Shown here one piece after another: positions 42,577-50,428 of a DNA stretch of 64,000 nt. Position 1 is the first letter of the stretch. The number at the start of each line of letters is the position of its first letter. A program made the translations under genes and the position numbers. The DNA lies in contig NZ_AP024655.1 of the NCBI RefSeq assembly GCF_019977355.1, forward strand, positions 1,984,001 through 2,048,000, given 5' to 3'. The DNA is from Arthrobacter sp. NicSoilB8. GTDB taxonomy: Bacteria; Actinomycetota; Actinomycetes; Actinomycetales; Micrococcaceae. The notes beneath the pieces were generated by a model. The model had not been told where the DNA came from and did no database searches. It saw nothing but the letters and a program-made list of their open reading frames with translations.

Positions 42577-42604
42577 CCTATGTTTACGTTGATGCGAACA
42601 TAGG
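42577..42604. promoter_or_regulatory. Probable ArsR operator
   Basis: CCTATGTT (42577-42584) and AACATAGG (42597-42604) form a perfect 8-bp inverted repeat. An outer pair CTATCC/GGATAG (42562-42567 and 42603-42608) shares the axis. TAGCGT at 42606 fits a -10 for the gene at 42705. Confidence 0.72.
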
Positions 42605-42704
42605 ATAGCGTTGAGAACTGGCCCACCAATGAAGTGCGTGCCACACAACGGGCCGCCGCTCAGGTTCCCCGCCCCCATCCACGACTCTCAAATTAGGAAT
42701 AGAT

Positions 42705-43421
42705 ATGTCCACCCTTGGAATCATTGGCACCGGGAACATTGGTGCTGCCATCGCTCGTCTGGCCGTGAATGCCGGCATCGCTGTAGTGCTGTCCAATTCC
42801 CGTGGTCCGGAGACCCTCGCCAGCCTCGTCTCAGAGTTGGGACCCCTCGCTGCCGCCGGCACCATCGAACAGTCTGCAGCGGCCGGAGACGTAGTTGTGT
42901 TGTCCGTGCCGCTGACGGCGCACACCGCCGTTCCTGCATCTCTGCTGGAAGGGAAGGCGGTACTCGACACGACCAACTACTACCCGTTCCGGGACGGAAG
43001 GGTTGCTGAGCTCGACGAGGAGAGGCTGACAACGAGCGAGCTCGTCCTACGGCACTTCCAGGGAGCCGGGCTGACCAAGGCCTTCAACAACATCCTGGCG
43101 CACCACATTCCCCAGCTGGCGCGCCCCTCGGGCGCAACCGATCGCACCGCCCTTCCCGTTGCGGGCGATGACATCTCTGCCAAGACCAAAGTAATGAGCC
43201 TCATCGAGCAACTGGGTTTCGATGCAGTGGACGCGGGTACGTTGGCTGAGAGCTGGCGTTTCGAGCCGGAAGCCACTGCCTACACAAGACTTTACCTGGC
43301 GGACTCCTCAACCCCGGACGAACGCATGCTCGAAGCTCCCGCCGCACCTGTGCCCGCTGAGCGGCTGCGCGACGCACTGAAGCGGGCCGAACCGGTGCGG
43401 GTTGCCGCGCGCACCTTCTAA
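42705..43421 (+). CDS. NADPH-dependent F420-reductase-like oxidoreductase 2
   Basis: 238 residues: LGIIGTGNIGAAIARLAV Rossmann start, LSNSRGPETL NADP-contact motif, LDTTNYYPFRDGR, and a C-terminal helical part (AFNNILAHHIPQLARP, LGFDAVDAGTLAESWRFEP). It is a paralog of the protein at 21787 and probably reduces an imine, ketone or cofactor with NADPH. It is controlled by the divergent ArsR protein rather than by the recurrent module. Confidence 0.88.
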   Translation: MSTLGIIGTGNIGAAIARLAVNAGIAVVLSNSRGPETLASLVSELGPLAAAGTIEQSAAAGDVVVLSVPLTAHTAVPASLLEGKAVLDTTNYYPFRDGRVAELDEERLTTSELVLRHFQGAGLTKAFNNILAHHIPQLARPSGATDRTALPVAGDDISAKTKVMSLIEQLGFDAVDAGTLAESWRFEPEATAYTRLYLADSSTPDERMLEAPAAPVPAERLRDALKRAEPVRVAARTF

Positions 43422-43435
43422 AACGGTTCCAGCTT

Positions 43436-43479
43436 GCTGGCCTTAGGGTAAAGCCTTTGACGGCGGCACTAAGGCCAGC
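43436..43479 (+). terminator. Possible terminator after oxidoreductase 2
   Basis: GCTGGCCTTAG (43436-43446) and CTAAGGCCAGC (43469-43479) are perfect 11-bp arms, but the 22-base loop is long and no U-tract follows. Confidence 0.45.
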
Positions 43480-43542
43480 GGGGCATACAGGCTCTTGCGA
43501 AGTGCCAATGGAGGCGGTCCCGGTGCCCCGCGCCTGGCGTTG

Positions 43543-43662
43543 CTTCTTAACTGCATGGCGCCCAAGATGCTACCCGTCCAGCAACTCCTGCTTCTAGCCT
43601 TGTTTCTAACGAGGGCAGCAAAGAAGCTGCCTGGCGTTTGAAGTAGAAAGTCTGGATATATG
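43543..43662 (+). promoter_or_regulatory. Recurrent regulatory module, copy G (degenerate)
   Basis: CTTCTT (43543), ATGGC (43555), GCTACCC (43569) and TAGCCTT (43595) stand at the invariant spacing. The leader (TTTCTAACGAGG, then GCAAAGAAGC) clearly follows copies C and F. The start of the NTF2-like gene (ATG 43660) lies 65 bp after TAGCCTT, the same distance as the leader GTG elsewhere. Confidence 0.62.
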
Positions 43663-43787
43663 TCCCTCACAGATGCTCAACTGACTGAGTTGTATGACAA
43701 GCAAGCCCTCCACGACAACCTGATGCTGTACGCGAGGGGCGCGGACCGGCATGACCGCGAGCTGATGAAGTCTACCTACTGGCCCGA
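43660..43787 (+). pseudogene. NTF2/SnoaL-like protein 2, 5' part (interrupted by IS)
   Basis: The first 42 codons plus two bases of an NTF2-like protein (KQALHDNLMLYARGADRHDRE, LMKSTYWP). The IS481-type element follows directly. Removing the element and one copy of the 13-bp target repeat restores a single frame of about 180 codons with the part at 45158-45582. The intact protein would be a paralog of the one at 23767, sharing STYWPD and GRYRDLCE. Confidence 0.88.
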
Positions 43788-45157
43788 TGTTGAGTCTCAT
43801 GACTTAATGGACATTTCTGTCTCAGGACATCGTGGACAGTGTGTCTCAGGACATCGTGGACACTCGGGCCGGTTTTGCTCGGATCATGAGCAAAATGCAG
43901 CCCGATATCAAGATCCGGCACTTGGTGGCGACATGGCCTGACGACGCTGAGAGGGGTGCGGTCACACAGTTCTGCCGACGTCATAAGGTGTCCCGGGCCT
44001 GGTTTTACAAGATCCGGGCCGCGGCTGCAGCCGTGGGTCCGATCAAGGCCCTGGAAACGGCCTCGACCAGGCCAACTACCAGCCCGGCTAGGATCGACAA
44101 CTCATTGGCGCAGCTGGCTCTCTCGACGCGGGAGTCCCTCAAGAGCCTCGGCTTTGATCATGGACCGCTGAGCGTCGCTGCCAAACTGCGGCGCCAAGGG
44201 GTCCAGCCGCCATCACGTGCCACCCTGGCCCGGATCTTCACCCGGGCCGGGGCTGTGGTCCCGGAACCGAGGAAGAAACCGCGCAGCGCCTACCAAAGAT
44301 TCGTCTATCCGGAACCCAACGGATGCTGGCAGATCGACTCCACGCAGTGGCTGCTGGCCGGCGGAACCAAGGTGGCCATTTTCCAGCTCATCGATGATCA
44401 TTCCCGCCTGGCACTGGCATCTTTGGTCGCAGACGCAGAGACATCCGAGGCGGCCATCCAGGTGGTGCGAGTAGCTATCGATCGCCACGGAGTGCCCCAA
44501 AAGTTCCTGTCGGACAACGGGGCAGCGTTCAATCCCACCCGGAGGGGCCGCACCGGCGCCCTGGTGGAATACCTCAAAACCCTCGGCGTCGAGCCGATCA
44601 CCGGCAAACCCTACAAACCCACCACCCAGGGCAAGAACGAACGCTTCCACCGAACCCTCCACACCTACCTGAACCGCCATGCCCAAGCCGCGACCATCGA
44701 GGAACTGCAGGCCCGTGTCGATGTCTTCGACACCTACTACAACACCGAAAGGGAGCATCAGGCGCTGCCGCCCGGCACAACCCCGGCCGAGGCCTGGAAC
44801 GCCACCGCGACAGCCCTGCCGCCCGAACCCCCGACGCCCGAGACCCGCAAACCCACCCCGCGCCAGAGCGTGCAACGGAAGGTAGGGCGTCAGGGCGAAG
44901 TCACGGTCATCGGGATGCACTTCTACATCGGTACGAGCCACGCAGGCCAACAGGTCCATGTCCTCTACGACGACGCAACCATCATGTTCTTCGACGCCCG
45001 GGGAACGGAAATCATCAGCCACCCGCGCCCGCCCAAAGGAACCGTCTACATCGGCCTCAGCGGCCCGGCCGAGCAACCGTCCACGAAGTCCTGAGACACG
45101 AACTGTCCACGATCAGTTGAGACATGAAGTGTCAACGATGTGATGAGACATCACACA
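43788..45157 (+). mobile_element. IS481-type insertion sequence within the NTF2-like gene
   Basis: A 1370-bp element starting TGT and ending ACA, flanked by 13-bp direct repeats CCTACTGGCCCGA (43775-43787 and 45158-45170). Each end carries several copies of a TGTCTCA..ATCGTGGACA-type word. On the left two identical 21-bp copies lie at 43818-43838 and 43842-43862; the right end has three inverted, diverged copies. These are probably transposase-binding sites. The transposase looks intact. Confidence 0.9.
43886..45094 (+). CDS. IS481-type transposase (rve core)
   Basis: 402 residues. An N-terminal HTH (FCRRHKVSRAWFYKIR) is followed by a second HTH-like region, then the DDE core: Asp in CWQIDSTQW, Asp in FLSDNGAAF, Glu in TQGKNERFHRT. 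A C-terminal beta-rich tail (GMHFYIGTSHAGQQV) is typical of longer members. I chose ATG 43886 because frames further 5' run through the terminal repeats. It is oriented with the interrupted gene, so its transcripts could read into the 3' part. Confidence 0.9.
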   Translation: MSKMQPDIKIRHLVATWPDDAERGAVTQFCRRHKVSRAWFYKIRAAAAAVGPIKALETASTRPTTSPARIDNSLAQLALSTRESLKSLGFDHGPLSVAAKLRRQGVQPPSRATLARIFTRAGAVVPEPRKKPRSAYQRFVYPEPNGCWQIDSTQWLLAGGTKVAIFQLIDDHSRLALASLVADAETSEAAIQVVRVAIDRHGVPQKFLSDNGAAFNPTRRGRTGALVEYLKTLGVEPITGKPYKPTTQGKNERFHRTLHTYLNRHAQAATIEELQARVDVFDTYYNTEREHQALPPGTTPAEAWNATATALPPEPPTPETRKPTPRQSVQRKVGRQGEVTVIGMHFYIGTSHAGQQVHVLYDDATIMFFDARGTEIISHPRPPKGTVYIGLSGPAEQPSTKS

Positions 45158-45582
45158 CCTACTGGCCCGATTCATTTGATAATCACGGCGGCTACGTTGG
45201 AAACGGCCAGGAGTGGGCTGATGCTGCCATGACCTGGCACGACAAGATCCATAGCTGCAGCCACCACATTTCCAATGTCCTGTCGGAGATTGACGGCACC
45301 CGGGCAAAGCGCGAGAGCATGTTTGTCTGTGTTGTCCCGTTCAAGGACCCCGAGGTAACCATGTTCCAGGCCGGCCGCTACCGCGACTTGTGTGAGAAGC
45401 GCGATGGCGTGTGGAAAATCCTTCATCGGACGTGCATCTGGGACTGGATCGACGTCCGGCCCGTCAACTCGGACTGGGACATTGTGAATGTCCCTCGAGT
45501 CTCGCACTGGGGAGCGTGGCATCCTGAGGACCCGATCTACAAGGACTGGGTGGACAGCCCGGCGACGGAATTCTGCCGGTAG
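45158..45582 (+). pseudogene. NTF2/SnoaL-like protein 2, 3' part
   Basis: It continues the frame of 43660-43787: YWPDSFDNHGGYVGNGQEW, CSHHISNVLSEIDGTRAKRE, then GRYRDLCEKRDGVWKILHRTCIW. No other lesion is seen, which suggests recent insertion. It has no start codon of its own with a good ribosome site. Confidence 0.88.
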
Positions 45583-45614
45583 CCCTACACCTGCAGCGGC
45601 ATGCGTTCCTGAGC

Positions 45615-45670
45615 TAACAGTGAAGCGCCTGCCGGCCCCATTTACGGGGCCGGCAGGCGCTTCACTGTTA
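45615..45670. terminator. Bidirectional terminator, perfect 25-bp stem
   Basis: Bases 45615-45639 and 45646-45670 are exact inverse repeats with a six-base loop (ATTTAC). It lies between the convergent NTF2 remnant and ALDH genes and overlaps neither. Confidence 0.93.
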
Positions 45671-45677
45671 TGCGGGG

Positions 45678-47180
45678 CTAGTTCGCGTAGGGGTCCGCGA
45701 TGCCGATGTATTGGGTGGTGGTGTATTCCGCGATGCCTTCGGTCCCGCCTTCGCGGCCAAGGCCTGACTGCTTGACGCCGCCGAAGGGTGCTGCGGCGTT
45801 GGAAATGACGCCCGCGTTGAATCCGACCATGCCGAACTCAATCTGCTCGGCAACGCGCAGGAGCAGGTTGAAGTCCCGGCTGTAGAGGTAGGAAGCGAGG
45901 CCGTATTCGGTGGCGTTGGCGAGCCGGATGGCGTCTTCCTCGGTTTTGAAGGTGGTGACGGGGGCGACGGGACCGAAGATCTCCTGGCCCAGGATCACCG
46001 CGTCGTTGGGCACGTTAGCCAGGACTGTGGGCTGGTAGAAGTACCCGGGACCGTCCACCGGTGCGCCGCCGGTGACGGCGGTGGCTCCGGCGTCGACGGC
46101 GGCACTCACCAGAGCGTGCACGTCCTCTCTTGCGCCGGCATCGATGAGCGGACCGACCTGGGTATCGGGTGCGGTGCCGCGGCCGGTAGCGAGGGCGCCC
46201 ATGGCAGCGGCGAACTTGGCAGTGAACTCGGCTGCGACGGATTCCTGGACCAGGAACCGGTTGGCGGCGGTGCAGGCTTCGCCCATGTTTCGCATTTTGG
46301 CGGCCATGGCACCTTCGACGGCTTTATCAAGGTCGGCGTCCTCGAACACGATGAAGGGGGCGTTCCCGCCCAGTTCCATGGAGGTGCGCAGCACGTTCTG
46401 CGCCGCGTCGGCCATCAGGCGTTTGCCGACCGGGGTGGAGCCCGTGAAGGAAACCTTACGCAACCGCGGGTCGGCGAGCAGGGGCCCGGAAATGCCGGAG
46501 GCGGATGAGGAGGGGACGACGTTGAGGACTCCGGCGGGCAGCCCGGCGTCGAGCATGGTCTGCGCGAAGTACTGGGCGGTGAGCGGTGTGAGTTTGGCGG
46601 GTTTGAGGACCATGGTGCAGCCGGCTGCGACGGCGGGGGCTACTTTTCGGGTGGCCATGGCCAGGGGGAAGTTCCAGGGGGTGATGAGCAGGCAGGGGCC
46701 GACGGGTTTGTGCTGGACCAGGATCTTGTTCTTGCCCTCGGGGGTGGTGAGGTAGCGGCCGTAGTCGCGGGCGGTTTCTTCGGAGAACCAGCGCAGGAAC
46801 TCGGCGCCGTAGGTGACTTCGCCGCGGGCCTCGGCCAGGGGCTTGCCCATTTCCAGGGTCATCAGCAGGGCGAAGTCCTCGGCCCGCTCGGTGACCAGGT
46901 CAAAAGCGCGGCGCAGGATCTCGGCCCGCATCCGCGGCGCGGTGCGCGCCCAGGAGGCCTGGGCCTTGTCGGCGGCGTCCAGGGCGGCGAGGGCGTCCTC
47001 GCTCGTCGCGGAGGCGAGGGTGGCGAGCACCTCACCGGTGGCGGGGTCGTGCACGTCGAATGTGCCGCCGTCGGACGCCTCACGCCACTGCCCGTCAATC
47101 AAAAGGCCGGTAGGAACAGCGGCGAGCAAGGCAGCTTCACGTTCGGTTGAAACGGCAGGGTAAAGCGCGGAGACAGTCAT
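45678..47180 (-). CDS. NAD(P)-dependent aldehyde dehydrogenase (succinate-semialdehyde DH-like)
   Basis: 500 residues of the ALDH superfamily: TPWNFPLAMATRKVAPAVAAG, Glu in SMELGGNAPFIVF, nucleophilic Cys in GEACTAANRF, and a C-terminus PFGGVKQSGLGREGG typical of GabD-type enzymes. It should oxidise the aldehyde made by the adjacent ThDP decarboxylase to an acid. It is the last of four same-strand genes (E1, E2, ThDP enzyme, ALDH). Confidence 0.94.
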   Translation of the reverse strand: MTVSALYPAVSTEREAALLAAVPTGLLIDGQWREASDGGTFDVHDPATGEVLATLASATSEDALAALDAADKAQASWARTAPRMRAEILRRAFDLVTERAEDFALLMTLEMGKPLAEARGEVTYGAEFLRWFSEETARDYGRYLTTPEGKNKILVQHKPVGPCLLITPWNFPLAMATRKVAPAVAAGCTMVLKPAKLTPLTAQYFAQTMLDAGLPAGVLNVVPSSSASGISGPLLADPRLRKVSFTGSTPVGKRLMADAAQNVLRTSMELGGNAPFIVFEDADLDKAVEGAMAAKMRNMGEACTAANRFLVQESVAAEFTAKFAAAMGALATGRGTAPDTQVGPLIDAGAREDVHALVSAAVDAGATAVTGGAPVDGPGYFYQPTVLANVPNDAVILGQEIFGPVAPVTTFKTEEDAIRLANATEYGLASYLYSRDFNLLLRVAEQIEFGMVGFNAGVISNAAAPFGGVKQSGLGREGGTEGIAEYTTTQYIGIADPYAN

Positions 47181-47209
47181 AAAGGGAAGTCCTTAGCAGG
47201 TATAGGGGT

Positions 47210-47260
47210 TCGGCAGGCACAACCACCGTGGGTGGGTTTCGACAGGCTCAACCACCGGGT
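47210..47260. repeat. Intergenic repeat of the GACAGGCTCAACCACCG type
   Basis: Two imperfect units (CGGCAGGCACAACCACCG at 47211 and TCGACAGGCTCAACCACCG at 47239) lie between the ThDP enzyme and ALDH genes. Words of this kind are scattered in Arthrobacter-type intergenic regions. Confidence 0.6.
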
Positions 47261-47281
47261 CGGAGGGCGGTGGGGGGTGGG

Positions 47282-48964
47282 TTAGTAGGCTTTGACCCGC
47301 TGCTCAACCACCAAATGGATGAGCGCGAAGACGCGGTCCTCGTCGATGGCTCTCAGCGCCGCTGTGATAGCGGCAAGAATGTCAGCATCGCGTTCCACCT
47401 TGATGCCGACACCCCCAAAGGCCTGTGCCATGAGCGCGAACTCCGGGTTTTTCAATTGGGTGCCCGAAACACGTTCGGGGTAATGCCGTTCTTGATGTGT
47501 GCGGATGGTCCCGTACTCCTGGTTGTCCATCACGATGACCAGAGGGGTGGCGCCGTATTGGGCCGCGGTGGCCAGTTCCTGGCCGTTCATGAGGAATTCC
47601 CCGTCTCCGGCGATCGTCACCACGCGCCTGCCGGGGTATTCCAATGAAGCGGCGATAGCGGACGGTACCGAGTAGCCCATGGAGCCGTTGCGGGCACTGA
47701 TCATCGAGGCGTAGCGCTGGGTGGGAAAGTAGCGGTGGGCCCAGTTCGTGTGCTCGCCTGCGCCCAGTGTGATCATGGCGTCATGCGGGAGGGTGGGGAC
47801 GAGGTTGGCCATCAGGGTGTCCATGCGAGCTGGACCATCGGACGGCGTCGCTGAGGGAAGGGCGGCGAAGGCAACCTGCTCCGCACGCATCTTTGCCGTC
47901 CAACTCTTCCACTCATCTTTGACGGGAAGCTCGATCTTCGCGAGGTCGCGGACGAATACATCTGGCTTGGCGACAATTTGGTACGAGACGGGTCCCGAGC
48001 GGCCACGAAGCGATGGGTCGATAGTGACCAGGAAGTTCTTTTTTGACCAGTCCTGGCGGCAAAGAAATCCATCGGTAATCACGTCACCAGGGACTGTGCC
48101 CACAAAAACCAGCAGGTCAGTTTCTTCGAGCAGGTCATAGGTGGGCCGCGGACGGCCATAGCCTATGGGGCCAACGTAAGAGGGGGAATCAAACGGGATG
48201 GTGCCCTCGGTGCGCCACTCGGCCGCTGCAGGAATGTGGTGCTTCTCCAGCCAGCGTGTGAGCTGATCCGCCCCTTCTTGCGTCCAGTCATTGCCGCCGG
48301 TGACGAACAATGGCTTGCTTGATGCGGCCAGGGCATCGGCCAGCGCGGCCGCGTCCACGGTGGTCATTCCACCGGTGGCGACCGGGATGGGTGGATGGAG
48401 TTCGGCGGGGATCTGCTGGCGGATAACGTCTTCGGGCAGGCCGACGACGACAGGGCCGGGCCGTCCGCTCATCGCCGCGAACAGGGCTTCCGCGACGATT
48501 TCGGAAGCGCGTGCGGCGTGGTCCAGGACCATCACGCGCTTCGCGCCGGTATCGAACCAGGCTTTGATATCGAATTCCTGGAAGGCCTCGCGGTCCCTAT
48601 GGGCGAAGGGGATCAGCCCCACGAACAGAACCATGGGGGTGGAGTCCTGCCACGCGGTGTGCAGTCCAACGTGGGCATTGGCAGCGCCGGGACCACGGGT
48701 AACCATCGCAATGCCGGGCAGCTGGTTCATCTTCCCGTCAGCCTCTGCCATGTACGTCGCTCCACCCTCGTGGCGGCACACGATGGTTTCGATGGGCGAG
48801 TCGTGGAGTCCGTCAAGAACGTCAAGGAAGCTCTCGCCCGGCACCACATGGGCCCGCTTGATGCCATGGGCGGCCAGCGTATCAACGATGACGTGGCCAG
48901 CGGACTTGAGGGATGGCAGCGGGTCCCCTGGCAACTCGTCTTGCTCGGCTGTTACTTGAGTCAT
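47282..48964 (-). CDS. ThDP-dependent 2-oxoacid decarboxylase/acetolactate-synthase-like enzyme
   Basis: 560 residues in three domains: an N-terminal Pyr domain with the cofactor-activating Glu (VCRHEGGATYMAEADG), a central Rossmann domain, and a C-terminal PP domain with VTIAGDGEFLMNGQELATAA and VIVMDNQEYG. The family includes benzoylformate and other 2-oxoacid decarboxylases and carboligases. Beside an ALDH, decarboxylation to an aldehyde is the simplest reading. ATG 48964 follows AAAAGG; the frame could extend to 49003. Confidence 0.9.
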   Translation of the reverse strand: MTQVTAEQDELPGDPLPSLKSAGHVIVDTLAAHGIKRAHVVPGESFLDVLDGLHDSPIETIVCRHEGGATYMAEADGKMNQLPGIAMVTRGPGAANAHVGLHTAWQDSTPMVLFVGLIPFAHRDREAFQEFDIKAWFDTGAKRVMVLDHAARASEIVAEALFAAMSGRPGPVVVGLPEDVIRQQIPAELHPPIPVATGGMTTVDAAALADALAASSKPLFVTGGNDWTQEGADQLTRWLEKHHIPAAAEWRTEGTIPFDSPSYVGPIGYGRPRPTYDLLEETDLLVFVGTVPGDVITDGFLCRQDWSKKNFLVTIDPSLRGRSGPVSYQIVAKPDVFVRDLAKIELPVKDEWKSWTAKMRAEQVAFAALPSATPSDGPARMDTLMANLVPTLPHDAMITLGAGEHTNWAHRYFPTQRYASMISARNGSMGYSVPSAIAASLEYPGRRVVTIAGDGEFLMNGQELATAAQYGATPLVIVMDNQEYGTIRTHQERHYPERVSGTQLKNPEFALMAQAFGGVGIKVERDADILAAITAALRAIDEDRVFALIHLVVEQRVKAY

Positions 48965-49088
48965 GGATAAAACCTTTTCGCTGGATGCCGCGTCTTTGCG
49001 CAACAGGAATTCAGTTGGTCACTGACCCGGGCCGCAGGATGGGGGCCCGGGTCACCAGAAGGACGCGGGCTGGCCGGCCTGGCTGGAA

Positions 49089-50402
49089 TTAAAGGAGAAT
49101 GCTGAGCGGGTTCTCTATGCGGGTCTTGAACGCGCCCAGCAATTGGGCTGCCACCGCGCCGTCGATAACACGGTGGTCCGCGGAGAGAGTACAGCTCATG
49201 ACCGTGGCAACTGCCAACTGGCCGGAGCGCACCACCGGGCGCTGCTCTGCAGCCCCGACGGCCAGGATCCCTGCCTGGGGTGGGTTGAGGATGGCCGAGA
49301 ACTCCCGTGTTCCGTACATTCCCAGGTTCGTGAGGCTGAAGGACCCGCCGTCGAGTTCTTGCTGCCGGATCCGGCCGGCGCCGGCACGTTCTTTGTAGTC
49401 ACCCATGGTTCTGCCCAGGGAGCTGAGGGAGAGGTTTTCCAAGCCGCGGACCACCGGTGTCAGCAGGCCGTCTGTCGTCGCGATGGCCACTGAGACATCG
49501 ACGGTGGAATAGCGGCGGATGGCGCCTCCTTGCCATGACGCGTTTGCGGCGGGCACGTCTACAAGGGCACCTCCCAGGGCTTTCAGGACAAGATCATTGA
49601 CGGTTGCCTTCTGGCCCGCAGGGAGGGAGTCCTGGTTAATTTGCTTGCGTAAAGCCAGGAGGGCGTCCATTTCGACGTCGATTGAGACATAGAAATGGGG
49701 AACGGTCGTCTTCGACTCGGTCAGCCGCCGTGCGATGGCCTTGCGCATGCCTGAGAGCGGTACGTCCTGGAAGTTTTGCATGCCCGCCGTCTGCGACAAA
49801 GCCGTTGAGGCAGCGGGGAGGAGTTCTTCCGCCTTGGGGACGGGCTGCGGGCCTGCTGCTTGTTGCCTTCCGGCAGCTTCAACATCTCCGCGCAGGATCC
49901 TGCCGTTGGGTCCGGAGCCCGCCAAGGCTGAAAGGTCGATGCCCATTTCCTTTGCGAGCTTTCGGGCCAGGGGTGACCCGAATATGCGCGAGTCCCGTCC
50001 TTGAGCATTACGGGACGGTTCCTGGCTGGCGTCCGGAGCCGCAGGCCGCGTATCCCGCCGGGTTGTCGGTGCTTCAGTGTCCTCCGGCACGGGATGCTCT
50101 GCAAGGCTGTGCGCGGCGCCGCCGGCGGAGGCGATCTGTTTGTCTATGGACGCGTCGTCTTCCCCCGCTTCCACGAGCACAGCAATGGGCTCACCGACAC
50201 CCACGGAAGTTCCCGGCTGTATTAACAGCCTTCCGATGGTGCCCGGAAACTCAGCCTGTAGTTCAACAGTGGCCTTTTCAGTCTCAATTTCGGCGATGGG
50301 CTGTCCGGCGGCGATGGTGTCGCCTATTTTCACGAGCCAGTCCTGGAGGGCTGCCTCGGTGGCGTCTGCGACGACGGCCGGCATGGTGATGATGGTTGCC
50401 AT
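49089..50402 (-). CDS. Dihydrolipoamide acyltransferase E2 component
   Basis: 437 residues: an N-terminal lipoyl domain with the lipoylated Lys in IETEKATVEL, a linker rich in Pro and Ala, a peripheral-subunit-binding domain (SPLARKLAKEMGIDLSAL, SGPNGRILRGDV) and a catalytic domain with the active-site His and Asp in SADHRVIDGA. It would pass acyl groups from the upstream E1 to CoA. No E3 gene is in the window. Gene spacing to E1 is 26 bp. Confidence 0.94.
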   Translation of the reverse strand: MATIITMPAVVADATEAALQDWLVKIGDTIAAGQPIAEIETEKATVELQAEFPGTIGRLLIQPGTSVGVGEPIAVLVEAGEDDASIDKQIASAGGAAHSLAEHPVPEDTEAPTTRRDTRPAAPDASQEPSRNAQGRDSRIFGSPLARKLAKEMGIDLSALAGSGPNGRILRGDVEAAGRQQAAGPQPVPKAEELLPAASTALSQTAGMQNFQDVPLSGMRKAIARRLTESKTTVPHFYVSIDVEMDALLALRKQINQDSLPAGQKATVNDLVLKALGGALVDVPAANASWQGGAIRRYSTVDVSVAIATTDGLLTPVVRGLENLSLSSLGRTMGDYKERAGAGRIRQQELDGGSFSLTNLGMYGTREFSAILNPPQAGILAVGAAEQRPVVRSGQLAVATVMSCTLSADHRVIDGAVAAQLLGAFKTRIENPLSILL

Positions 50403-50428
50403 GGTGAATATCCTTCGATGGATCCGGT

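Noticed and set aside
42606..42612. A further TAGCGTT block resembling the recurrent module
   Set aside because: At the required upstream distances there is no match to CATGCCG, TTGGC or TTTCCC. It is better read as the -10 of the ArsR-controlled gene.
43818..43862. Two identical 21-bp repeats as a possible CRISPR array start
   Set aside because: There are only two direct copies with a 3-bp gap, inverted relatives at the other end of the element, and no cas genes. They are IS end repeats.
47282..48964. Naming the ThDP enzyme as acetolactate synthase (IlvB)
   Set aside because: No small regulatory subunit or branched-chain genes are adjacent. The ALDH neighbour favours a 2-oxoacid decarboxylase reading.
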